NCBI GenBank assembly: GCA_947646415.1
Contig: CANSGN010000007.1
Location: forward strand, 1 to 64,000
DNA: 64,000 bases
Direction: 5' to 3'
Source of the DNA: an uncultured Clostridia bacterium
GTDB taxonomy: Bacteria > Bacillota > Clostridia > Christensenellales > UBA3700
The stretch's first letter is position 1. Every line of letters starts with the position of its first letter. Both the position numbers and the translations under genes were made by a program. Below are positions 45,660 to 53,947 of the stretch, one piece after another. Below the pieces are notes generated by a model that was not told the DNA's origin, ran no database searches, and saw nothing but the letters and a program-made list of their open reading frames with translations.

Positions 45660-46376
45660 ATGGAAAATAAGGCAAAACTAAAAAACTTGATATTTTATAT
45701 AATTGCTTTTTTAATTATTCCCACATTGATAATTTTGGGGATAGTGTTTTTGCCTGCAAAAAATTATGCGGTACTATCAATAATAATAGCGGTGCTTTGC
45801 AATATCCCTTTTTTGCTAAACTTTGAAAAGTCCAAAACCAACACAAGGGAAGTCGTACTTATCGCCGTAATGGTTGCACTTACTGTTGTAAGCAGATTGA
45901 TATTTGCACCTCTTCCGTCCTTTAAGCCTGTAACGGCAATGGTAATAATTACGGGTATTGCATTTGGCGGCAGAGCGGGATATGTAACGGGGGCAATGTC
46001 GGCACTTTTATCCGATGTCTTTTTTGGACAAGGCCCTTGGACACCTTTTCAAATGCTTTGTTGGGGGTTAATTGGTTTTTTTGCAGGTATTTTGTTTTGC
46101 GACAAAAAAATAAAATTATGGGCAGTTGTGTTGTACAGCATATTCAGCGGAGTACTTTTTTCGGTTGTAATGGATATTTGGACGGTTATAGCGATAGATA
46201 ACACCTTTAATTTTGTAAGATACGGGGAAGTTTTGTTGGCAAGTATTCCTTTTATTGCAATTTATATTGTTTCTAATGTAGTGTTTATTTTGATTTTAAC
46301 AAAGCCGTTTATGAAAAAACTAACAAGAATTAAATTGAAGTTTGACGTTTTTGACAACAAAAAAATCTCTGAATAG
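45660..46376 (+). CDS. ECF transporter substrate-binding S component, probably for corrinoid or precursor
   Basis: 238 residues with about six or seven helices. Typical S-component sequence: TREVVLIAVMVALTVVSRLIFAPLPSFKPVTAMVIITGIAFGG and GAMSALLSDVFFGQGPWTPFQMLCW. The family resembles CblT-like S components linked to B12 riboswitches, so the substrate is predicted to be cobalamin, cobinamide or a lower-ligand base. The riboswitch and DUF4430 lipoproteins in the same operon support this. It starts one base after the ATPase stop. Confidence 0.85.
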   Translation: MENKAKLKNLIFYIIAFLIIPTLIILGIVFLPAKNYAVLSIIIAVLCNIPFLLNFEKSKTNTREVVLIAVMVALTVVSRLIFAPLPSFKPVTAMVIITGIAFGGRAGYVTGAMSALLSDVFFGQGPWTPFQMLCWGLIGFFAGILFCDKKIKLWAVVLYSIFSGVLFSVVMDIWTVIAIDNTFNFVRYGEVLLASIPFIAIYIVSNVVFILILTKPFMKKLTRIKLKFDVFDNKKISE

Positions 46377-46390
46377 TCAGAGATTTTTTT
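46359..46390 (+). terminator. terminator of the corrinoid operon
   Basis: Stem AATCTCTGA / TCAGAGATT with an ATAG loop and T7. The stop codon TAG (46374-46376) of the S component lies in the loop, so the gene and terminator overlap. Confidence 0.9.
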
Positions 46391-46462
46391 GTGTTTATTG
46401 TATAATCTGTTTTATTTCAAATTTAACAATCACTAAAATCCAATTAAATGTAAGGACTTATA

Positions 46463-47410
46463 TTACCAAACATTATTTATAACTTTGCCGTTTACAAAAC
46501 CTGCTATGTTGCTTTCCATAATTTCCATCAATCTGCCGCGGGCTTCCACAGTTGCCCAAGCAAGATGAGGAGTGATAAAAGCATTAGGACAACTAAATAA
46601 AGGATTATCTTTTTCGGGTGGCTCTTTTGTAAGCACATCCCCGCCATAAGCCAAAACTTTTCCGCTTTTCAAATTTTCGGTAAGTTCTTCCTCGTTAACC
46701 AATCCTCCGCGTGCGGTATTGATAATTATTACTCCGTCTTTCATTTTTTCGATAGTGCTATTGCAAATAAGTTTGTCGCTCTCGTTGTTTAAAGGGCAGT
46801 GTAAGGAAATTATATCGCTATTTTTTAGTAAGTAGTCTAATGATACGATTTCGGCATAAGGGTCATTGCCGCCGCTTCTTCTGTAGCCAAGCACTCTCAT
46901 ACCAAAAGCTTTTGCAATTATAGCAACTTGTTTTGCAATATCGCCGTAACCAATCAAACCTATCGTTTTGCCTAAAAGCTCTATTTGTTTGGTTTTGTTG
47001 TAGCAAAAGTCAGGACAATTTGCCCATTCGCCCGCTTTAACGCTGTCATTGTGCAAACCGACTTGATTTGTAATTTCAAGCAGTAGTGCAATAGTAAATT
47101 GAGCAACTGACGGGGAGGAATATTTTGGTATATTGCAAACGTAAATCCCTCTTTCTTTTGCGGTTTTTATATCTATGGAATTATATCCTGTTGCAAGCAT
47201 TGCAATCATTTTAAGTTTTGGCAACTTGTCAAAAATAGGTTTGTCGATAACTATCTTATTGGCAAGTATAATATCTGCATCTTTTGCTCGTTCTGCAATT
47301 AGCTTGTAAGGAGTCCTTGGATAGCAAACAACTTCGCCGTATTTTTTTAAAAAATCATAGTCGTAATCGCCACGGGTAGCAGGGTAACCGTCTAAAATAA
47401 CAATTTTCAT
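46463..47410 (-). CDS. D-2-hydroxyacid dehydrogenase (glycerate dehydrogenase-like)
   Basis: 315 residues. NAD-binding GKTIGLIGYGDIA near residues 148-160. Catalytic Arg in NTARGGLVNEEEL, Glu in VLTKEPPEKDNPL and His in ITPHLAWATVEARGRL. The sequence is close to glycerate dehydrogenase/hydroxypyruvate reductase rather than lactate dehydrogenase. RBS AAAGGA. Convergent with the corrinoid operon. Confidence 0.9.
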   Translation of the reverse strand: MKIVILDGYPATRGDYDYDFLKKYGEVVCYPRTPYKLIAERAKDADIILANKIVIDKPIFDKLPKLKMIAMLATGYNSIDIKTAKERGIYVCNIPKYSSPSVAQFTIALLLEITNQVGLHNDSVKAGEWANCPDFCYNKTKQIELLGKTIGLIGYGDIAKQVAIIAKAFGMRVLGYRRSGGNDPYAEIVSLDYLLKNSDIISLHCPLNNESDKLICNSTIEKMKDGVIIINTARGGLVNEEELTENLKSGKVLAYGGDVLTKEPPEKDNPLFSCPNAFITPHLAWATVEARGRLMEIMESNIAGFVNGKVINNVW

Positions 47411-47515
47411 CGCTTTTTCCTTTTGTTTAACTGTATAATTTCTTAAAATATTTTAGCACAAACCAATAAAAAAATCAAACAAGAATAAGCAAAATTATTT
47501 TAAAGTAAAAATATG

Positions 47516-47544
47516 TGGACACAGTGGTAGTATTGTGGTATACT
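47516..47544 (+). promoter_or_regulatory. promoter of trmB
   Basis: TGGACA (47516-47521), 17 bp, TATACT (47539-47544). Transcript start near 47551, downstream of a spurious ATG at 47549, supporting the start at 47579. Confidence 0.65.
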
Positions 47545-47578
47545 TTAAATGTTAAAAATAAAAGAGAAAAGGTTTTTT

Positions 47579-48253
47579 ATGAGACTTAGAAAAAAGAAGA
47601 ATTTGGAAAACAGGATACTAGATTGTGGGGATGTACTTGCCATTTATGAGCAATATGACTTTTACAAGCAGCAGGAAGAGGAAAAGTTCCGTTTGATAGA
47701 AACAGGCAAAGTTTTTGGCAACAACAATCCGACTTTTTTGGAAATAGGTTGCGGTAAAGGCGGCTTTATTACCGAAATGGCAACTTTGCACCCCGAGATA
47801 AATTTTTTGGCAGTGGAGAGGATAAGTAATGTACTTATTTGCGCCATGGAAAAAGCTTTGCAACTAGGATTACAAAATGTTAAGTTTTTAAACTGTGATG
47901 CTTCGAACTTGTGCTACTATATAAAGGCTAACAGTATATCAAGGATTTTTTTAAATTTTTCCTGTCCTTGGCCAAAACAAAAGTATGCCAATCAAAGACT
48001 TACTAATCCAAGATTTTTAAGCATATACAAAAAATTGCTGACAAAGGACGGCGACATATTACAAAAGACGGATAGTCCGCAAATGTTTGAGTATTCGGTG
48101 GAACAACTATCTCAGTTCGGGTTTGGACTTTTTGACATAAGTTGCGATTTGCACAATAGCCAAATCGAAAATGAGGTAATGACCGAGTACGAAAAATATT
48201 TTAGCGGAATAGGTAAACCTATTTATAGGCTAGCAGCAAAATTAAATAATTGA
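47579..48253 (+). CDS. trmB: tRNA (guanine-N7-)-methyltransferase
   Basis: Forms m7G46 in tRNAs with S-adenosylmethionine. 224 residues. The SAM-binding motif is TFLEIGCGKGGFITEMA near residue 54; the substrate region RIFLNFSCPWPKQKYANQRLTNPRFLSIY contains the family motif (usually FPDPWPKxRHxxRR; here FSCPWPKQKY, with DP replaced by SC). C-terminal TEYEKYFSGIGKPIYRL is typical. The start is after AAAAGG; an ORF extension to 47549 is rejected because of the promoter. Confidence 0.92.
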   Translation: MRLRKKKNLENRILDCGDVLAIYEQYDFYKQQEEEKFRLIETGKVFGNNNPTFLEIGCGKGGFITEMATLHPEINFLAVERISNVLICAMEKALQLGLQNVKFLNCDASNLCYYIKANSISRIFLNFSCPWPKQKYANQRLTNPRFLSIYKKLLTKDGDILQKTDSPQMFEYSVEQLSQFGFGLFDISCDLHNSQIENEVMTEYEKYFSGIGKPIYRLAAKLNN

Positions 48254-48317
48254 CAAAACCAATATGATTGGCTTGTTAGTAAAAATAACGAATAATATCG
48301 ATTTTTGAAAGGTTTTT

Positions 48318-49253
48318 ATGAAAATACGCAACTTGCTCGATAGCGATTTATCGGAATTGTATAAAATATCAGATAAAGTCAGGGCGGATAATGTCGGGGA
48401 TGTTATCCACATAAGAGCGTTGCTTGAAATATCCAATATTTGTTATAGGAATTGCGATTATTGCGGGCTTAGAGCGGAAAATGCAAATTTAACAAGATAC
48501 GCAATGACTGAAAAAGAGATTGAAGTTTTAGGTAAAAAATCCTTTGATTTTGGATATAAAACTTTGGTAATTCAGTCTGGCGAAAATAATTTTTACCGTA
48601 TAGATAAGCTTGCGGAAACTGTAAATAACCTAAGTAATTACGGCATAACCGTTACATTAAGCCTTGGAGAATTAGACTACAAGCATTTAAAAACGCTTAA
48701 GGAGGCAGGTGCAAAAAGGTATTTGCTTAAGTTTGAAACTGCCGATAAACAAGTTTATAGTAAGCTGCATAAAGGATATACTTTGGATGGCAGGCTTGAT
48801 TGTTTACTGGCGATAAAAGAGCTTGGTTATGAAGTGGGAAGTGGCTTTTTGGTGGGGCTGCCAAATGAAAACTTGGATAGCGTTGCTCAAAATTTGGCGC
48901 TAATTGAAAAATTGCAGTGCGATATGGCAGGGATTGGAGTATTTATACCGCATAAAGATACCCCATTAAAAGATTTGTCGTGCGGTAGCGTGCAACTGAC
49001 AAAAAAGTGCGTTGCCATTACAAGAATTTTATTGCCAAAGTGCAATATCCCTATAACTACATCAGTAGGAGAGTTTGGGGATAAATATGAGTTGTTTGGC
49101 GGCGGAGCAAATGTTATAATGCAAAATATTACGCCAAATGTATTTGCGGATAATTATTGTATTTACCCAAAAAAGCGCAGCTTGACAGATATGCAAAAAG
49201 ATAGAGAAAAATTGGTTTGCGATTTGATAAATATAGGAAGGAAGCCTATTTAA
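48318..49253 (+). CDS. hydE: [FeFe]-hydrogenase maturation radical SAM enzyme HydE
   Basis: Helps build the azadithiolate bridge or an Fe-Cys intermediate of the H-cluster. The CX3CX2C cluster is NICYRNCDYCGLRAEN near residues 35-50. 311 residues, slightly shorter than the usual about 350. The next gene, HydG, follows after 10 nt. Whether the second, non-essential Fe-S site is present was not resolved. RBS AAAGG. Confidence 0.92.
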   Translation: MKIRNLLDSDLSELYKISDKVRADNVGDVIHIRALLEISNICYRNCDYCGLRAENANLTRYAMTEKEIEVLGKKSFDFGYKTLVIQSGENNFYRIDKLAETVNNLSNYGITVTLSLGELDYKHLKTLKEAGAKRYLLKFETADKQVYSKLHKGYTLDGRLDCLLAIKELGYEVGSGFLVGLPNENLDSVAQNLALIEKLQCDMAGIGVFIPHKDTPLKDLSCGSVQLTKKCVAITRILLPKCNIPITTSVGEFGDKYELFGGGANVIMQNITPNVFADNYCIYPKKRSLTDMQKDREKLVCDLINIGRKPI

Positions 49254-49263
49254 AGGAGTGGCT

Positions 49264-50679
49264 ATGTACAATGTAAAAAGTCCAAAAGCGGAAGAATTTA
49301 TTTGTAATGACGAAATTTTGCAGTCATTGCAGTTTGCAATAGATAATTGCAGTGATAAAAGTTATTTAAACGAAATAATTGCTAAAGCCGCAAACTTTGA
49401 GGGACTAACTCATCGCGAGGCAATTACCTTATTGGAAAGCACGGATAAGGATATAGAAAATAAGATTTTCGAGCTTGCAAAAGCAATCAAAAATAAGTTT
49501 TACGGCAATCGTATAGTTATGTTTGCGCCCCTTTATTTGTCAAATTACTGTGTGAACAGCTGTGTATATTGCCCTTATCATATAAAAAATAAAAGTATCC
49601 CACGCAAAAAATTGCAGGGAGAAAGTTTAACTCGTGAAGTAGTAGCGTTGCAGGATATGGGGCACAAACGTCTTGCAATCGAGGCTGGGGAACACCCGAC
49701 AATCAATCCGATAGAGTATATTTTGGAGTGTATTGAGAATATTTACGGCATAAACCACAAAAATGGTGCGATAAGACGCGTAAATGTGAATATTGCAGCC
49801 ACAAGCGTGGAAAATTATAAAAAATTGAAAGATGCTAAAATAGGAACATATATTTTGTTTCAGGAAACTTATAATAAAGAAAATTATAAAAAACTTCATC
49901 CTGTAGGACCCAAAAGTGACTATGATTATCATACAGAGGCTATGGACAGGGCTATGCAAGGCGGTATTGACGATGTAGGCGTAGGGGTGTTGTTCGGACT
50001 AGACAATTACAAGTACGAGCTTGTTGGGTTGCTTATGCACAAGGAACATTTAGAGCAAGTTTTTGGTGTAGGCCCGCACACAATAAGTCTGCCTCGTATG
50101 CGACCTGCGGATGATATTGATATTAAAGACTTTGAACAAGGTTTGACGGACGAAAAGTTTGCAAAACTTGTTGCAATATTAAGGATAGCCGTTCCGTATA
50201 CAGGACTTATTATTTCCACAAGGGAGCAAATAAAGGTACGCGAAAGATTGCTTGAAGTAGGCGTAACACAACTAAGCGGTGGGTCAAAAACAAGCGTTGG
50301 CGGATATTGCGAAAAGGAATGTGACGGGGATAGCAGTCAATTTGAGGTTGCGGACAATAGGACGCTTGACGAAGTTGTAAATTGGTTGTTGTCACTTGGA
50401 TATATCCCAAGTTTTTGTACAGCTTGTTATCGTGAGGGTAGGACGGGCGACAGGTTTATGCGTCTTGTAAAAAGCGGTGCGATTGCCAATGTGTGTCAAC
50501 CTAATGCACTTTTGACCTTGGCAGAATACTTGTATGATTATGCAAAAGAGGACACAAAACAATTAGGTTTTAAAGTGATAGAAAAAGAATTGGATAATAT
50601 AAAAAGCGATAAAGTCAAGTTGTTGGTAAATGAAAATTTGACAGCAATAAAAAACGGGAAAAGGGACTTTAGATTGTAA
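49264..50679 (+). CDS. hydG: [FeFe]-hydrogenase maturation radical SAM enzyme HydG
   Basis: Cleaves tyrosine and yields Fe(CO)2CN units for the H-cluster. SAM motif CVNSCVYCPYHIKN (CX3CX2C) near residues 94-101. C-terminal second cluster CTACYREGRTGDRF...NVC with exact CX2CX22C spacing. 471 residues. ATG at 49264 is preceded by AAGGAG; GTG 49258 is immediately behind that RBS and is rejected. Confidence 0.95.
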   Translation: MYNVKSPKAEEFICNDEILQSLQFAIDNCSDKSYLNEIIAKAANFEGLTHREAITLLESTDKDIENKIFELAKAIKNKFYGNRIVMFAPLYLSNYCVNSCVYCPYHIKNKSIPRKKLQGESLTREVVALQDMGHKRLAIEAGEHPTINPIEYILECIENIYGINHKNGAIRRVNVNIAATSVENYKKLKDAKIGTYILFQETYNKENYKKLHPVGPKSDYDYHTEAMDRAMQGGIDDVGVGVLFGLDNYKYELVGLLMHKEHLEQVFGVGPHTISLPRMRPADDIDIKDFEQGLTDEKFAKLVAILRIAVPYTGLIISTREQIKVRERLLEVGVTQLSGGSKTSVGGYCEKECDGDSSQFEVADNRTLDEVVNWLLSLGYIPSFCTACYREGRTGDRFMRLVKSGAIANVCQPNALLTLAEYLYDYAKEDTKQLGFKVIEKELDNIKSDKVKLLVNENLTAIKNGKRDFRL

Positions 50680-50716
50680 TTACCCCCGATTTTCACAAGG
50701 ATTTTTGGTATAAAAT

Positions 50717-51844
50717 ATGGATAAATTGGTTGTCGGCATTTTTGGAAAAATAAATAGCGGTAAATCTACCTTGGTCAATAGTTTGGCTAAGGAGAATGTC
50801 AGTATTGTTTCCGACGTGCGGGGCAGTACTTCCGACTGCGTAAGTAAAATGACCGAAATAGACGGCATAGGTAGGGTACAGTTGATTGACTGTGCGGGAT
50901 ATGATGACGACGGATTGCTTGCAGGACAAAGGCTTGCAGGTGTGCAAAAAGCGTTTGATATGTCCGACATTGCAATCATAGTATGCCAAGAATTTGACGA
51001 GCTAGATAAAATTTGGATTGATAAATGCACGGAGCAAAACAAAAAGTATATACTATGTCATAACGTAATAGGAGCAACACAAGTAAAAACTCAAAATAAT
51101 GAGTTGTGGATTGATGTTACTTGCGAACAAGGTGCAAATGCTATAATACAAATGATAAAGCAATTAAGCGGTGGGGCGGAAATCGATATTTTGGGAGATT
51201 TAGTAAATGCCTGCGATAATGTGCTTTTGTGTATGCCGCAAGACGATGGCGCGCCAAACGGAAGATTAATTTTGCCGCAATCGATAGTTATAAGGGCAAT
51301 TATGGATAAAGGCGGCGTGCCTATAATAGCAAAAAAAGAAAATTTCGGCGATATGTTTGAAAAGTTCAAAAATGACATAAGCCTAGTTATTACCGACTCC
51401 TCTATATTTGACTATGTTTATAACATTGCGGGCAAAATTGTGCCAATTACAAGTTTTTCCGTTTTGTTTGCAAAAAAGAACGGGGATATAAATGTTTTTG
51501 TAAATGGTGCAAATAGTATAGATAGGTTGTCCGATGGCGACAAAATAATGATTATGGAGGCATGTAGCCATACTCTTTCTCACAAAGATATAGGAAGTGT
51601 GCTTATACCGAGTTTGTTAAAAAAATACACGGGTAAAAACCTTATGTTTGAAATTGTGCGAGGAAAAGATGAGCCTAAAGATTGGTCAAAATACAAACTA
51701 GTTGTCCATTGCGGCGGTTGCACTCAAAACAGGCAATTTATGCTATCAAGGATACAAAAATGTAAGATTTATAATTTGCCTATCACAAATTACGGAATAT
51801 TGCTTGCAAAATTAAAAGGAATACTTGCAAAAATAGTTTACTAA
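50717..51844 (+). CDS. hydF: [FeFe]-hydrogenase maturation GTPase HydF
   Basis: Scaffold that assembles the 2Fe subcluster and transfers it to HydA. N-terminal G1 GIFGKINSGKSTLVN; G3 IDCAGYDD. The G4 NKxD is not evident (HNVIGATQ in its place). Cluster ligands at the C-terminus: CSH (CxH) near residue 281 and HCGGC (HCxxC) near 334. 375 residues. 37 nt behind hydG, transcribed with hydE-hydG. The hydrogenase itself is not in the window. Confidence 0.93.
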   Translation: MDKLVVGIFGKINSGKSTLVNSLAKENVSIVSDVRGSTSDCVSKMTEIDGIGRVQLIDCAGYDDDGLLAGQRLAGVQKAFDMSDIAIIVCQEFDELDKIWIDKCTEQNKKYILCHNVIGATQVKTQNNELWIDVTCEQGANAIIQMIKQLSGGAEIDILGDLVNACDNVLLCMPQDDGAPNGRLILPQSIVIRAIMDKGGVPIIAKKENFGDMFEKFKNDISLVITDSSIFDYVYNIAGKIVPITSFSVLFAKKNGDINVFVNGANSIDRLSDGDKIMIMEACSHTLSHKDIGSVLIPSLLKKYTGKNLMFEIVRGKDEPKDWSKYKLVVHCGGCTQNRQFMLSRIQKCKIYNLPITNYGILLAKLKGILAKIVY

Positions 51845-51982
51845 TAAAGTTGGTTTTTTGTTAAAATACAATAATTTTAATTTTAATATTTTAATTTTTG
51901 TAAATAGTGTATTAAAAAAATATATTTAGCAGCCTTTCTACTTTTTTCGTTATATACGGAATAGTATAAAAAAAATATACAT

Positions 51983-52011
51983 TTGACTTATTATAAAAAA
52001 AGTAGTACAAT
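51983..52011 (+). promoter_or_regulatory. promoter of the membrane protein gene at 52075
   Basis: TTGACT (51983-51988), 17 bp, TACAAT (52006-52011); an RBS AAGGAGA follows at 52061. Confidence 0.65.
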
Positions 52012-52074
52012 AAATAAGTATTTAGCAACACAATTAATATTATTGTGTTGGGAATAAAATATAAGGAGAATTTT

Positions 52075-53841
52075 ATGTCAGAACCTATTATCGGCAATGA
52101 GCCGAATCACAACCCTAAACATAAACGTAATCCGTTGGAAAATGTTATGGGTAAATTGTCAAAAATAAAGTTTAAAACGGCTTTGATTATCTTAGGTGTA
52201 TTTACTGCTTTATTGATTTTTTGGCAAATTTATTTTAGTTTGATTTCATTTTCAATCTACAATGTAGGACTAAGAGCTTTTATTATCATTTTGTTATTGC
52301 TTTGGTCAATTCCGTTTTTTGTATTTTTTATAAAAAACAGAAAAGAGGGATATACAAAAAAAGAGAGCTTTAAAAAGGTGCATTGGGGATGGCAAATCCC
52401 AGCAGGCATAGCAGCTGTGCTTATTGTAGTTTGTATTTGCCTTGCTATTTTTACAACACCAATGTTCATGGCAAAGTCATACAACACAATGATAAGTGTT
52501 GATACCAAGTCGGGTACTGCCGAGGAGCCTTTTAAAGAGTTTACGGAAGAAGTTGACGACTTTTATGACGGCGATATGCAAGTTGCAATAATTGATAAAT
52601 ACTTTGCATCATTACTTGGCGAAAAAGTTTTGGGACAAAGCAGCGGTGGTTATGCGAGCCAATTTGAGGTAAACGATTACACTTTGATACATTATAAAGA
52701 GAGTTTGTATTGGGTTGGAGCATTAGAGCCAAAAGGATTTTTCCAATGGACTAGTTCTTCCAAAACAGGTACCCCGGGTTATGTAATAGTTGATGCTACT
52801 CAAACGGATGCAAATGCAAGAGCGGAGCTTGTAACTACTCATAATTTAAAATACACTCCCGGTGCATACTTATGGCATGATGCGGAAAGACAAATGTACT
52901 TTTCAAACATGGGCGCCTTGCGTGAAAATGAGCTTAGCTTTGAGCTTGATGATGATGGAGTACCTTACTATACTCAAGTTATTTATAAGAAAAAATTTGG
53001 TATAACAAGCGGTGACGAGGCTACCGGTTTGCTAATTATGAACGCTACAAACGGCGAGTGCAAAAGTTATGCTTTGGACAAAGTTCCCGATTGGGTTGAC
53101 AATGTTCAATCTCATAGTATGATTTTGAAACAACTTAACTATTGGGGCGAATATTCACACGGTTATTTTAATACTTGGTTTGCTAAGGAAGAAGTAAACA
53201 ATACTACTGATGGTTACAACTATGTTTACAATAATGGCAGATTTTACATTACAACAGGTATCACAGCTAAGTCGGAAGATAGCGCTATTATCGGTATGGT
53301 ATTGTCTGATTTAAGAACAAAACAAACTGTTATGTACAATATGGTTGGAGCGACTGAGCAAGCTGCAAGAAAATCTGCCCAAGGTATTCAAGAGGCAGCG
53401 GCAGCCGGATATTATGCGTCTTTCCCAACATTGATTAACTTTAGCGGTGTTCCTACTTTTTATATGGCACTAAAGGATAATGCCGGCAATATTAAAATGT
53501 ATGCTTATGTAAATGTACAAGACTATACAAGTAAGCTTGCTGCAGGTATAACTCCTGAAATTGCAAAAGAAAAATATTTGGAAAAGATAAAAGGCGACAT
53601 AGTAGATAAACCTGTTGTACCTAATGGGGAAGAAAAAGAGGGTAGTTTGTCGTTTATAACAGCATACATGCAAGACGGAAATACTTATTTCTTAATTACA
53701 GTTGATGGTGTTGATTATGAAATATCAGTAAAAACAAAGGGCGCAAAACAACTATTAAAGGCAGGTGTAAACGATACTGTTAAGCTAAGGATTGACGGCG
53801 GTGCAGTTACCGAAGTTATCAGCGTTACCAAAAACAGTTGA
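52075..53841 (+). CDS. membrane protein with large extracellular domain, unknown function
   Basis: About 588 residues. Cytoplasmic N-terminus (about 35 residues, rich in Asn/His/Lys), then three helices: ALIILGVFTALLIFWQIYF, AFIIILLLLWSIPFFVFFI and IAAVLIVVCICLAIFTTPMF. The remaining about 470 residues are extracellular and include TLIHYKESLYWVGALEP and YYASFPTLINFSGVPTFYM, similar in style to uncharacterised Firmicutes wall-linked proteins. The end is an OB-like region (SFITAYMQDGNTYFLITVDG). I recognise no catalytic motif. The ATG is chosen by AAGGAG; the ORF extends to 52045. Confidence 0.72.
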   Translation: MSEPIIGNEPNHNPKHKRNPLENVMGKLSKIKFKTALIILGVFTALLIFWQIYFSLISFSIYNVGLRAFIIILLLLWSIPFFVFFIKNRKEGYTKKESFKKVHWGWQIPAGIAAVLIVVCICLAIFTTPMFMAKSYNTMISVDTKSGTAEEPFKEFTEEVDDFYDGDMQVAIIDKYFASLLGEKVLGQSSGGYASQFEVNDYTLIHYKESLYWVGALEPKGFFQWTSSSKTGTPGYVIVDATQTDANARAELVTTHNLKYTPGAYLWHDAERQMYFSNMGALRENELSFELDDDGVPYYTQVIYKKKFGITSGDEATGLLIMNATNGECKSYALDKVPDWVDNVQSHSMILKQLNYWGEYSHGYFNTWFAKEEVNNTTDGYNYVYNNGRFYITTGITAKSEDSAIIGMVLSDLRTKQTVMYNMVGATEQAARKSAQGIQEAAAAGYYASFPTLINFSGVPTFYMALKDNAGNIKMYAYVNVQDYTSKLAAGITPEIAKEKYLEKIKGDIVDKPVVPNGEEKEGSLSFITAYMQDGNTYFLITVDGVDYEISVKTKGAKQLLKAGVNDTVKLRIDGGAVTEVISVTKNS

Positions 53842-53852
53842 TATTGAAAAAT

Positions 53853-53881
53853 AAAAAGAGACGGATTTCCGTCTCTTTTTT
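53853..53881 (+). terminator. terminator of the membrane protein gene
   Basis: Stem AAAAAGAGACGG / CCGTCTCTTTTT with a 4-nt loop and T6. Confidence 0.92.
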
Positions 53882-53902
53882 GACAAGATAACTTATTGAC
53901 TA

Positions 53903-53941
53903 AAACAAAAACAAGGTCATAAATTTGACCTTGTTTTTGTT
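53903..53941 (-). terminator. terminator of dockerin protein 3
   Basis: Stem CAAAAACAAGGTCA / TGACCTTGTTTTTG (53906-53919 / 53926-53939), the same as behind dockerin protein 2. In this orientation it also can serve transcripts from the other side. Confidence 0.88.
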
Positions 53942-53947
53942 TTGATT

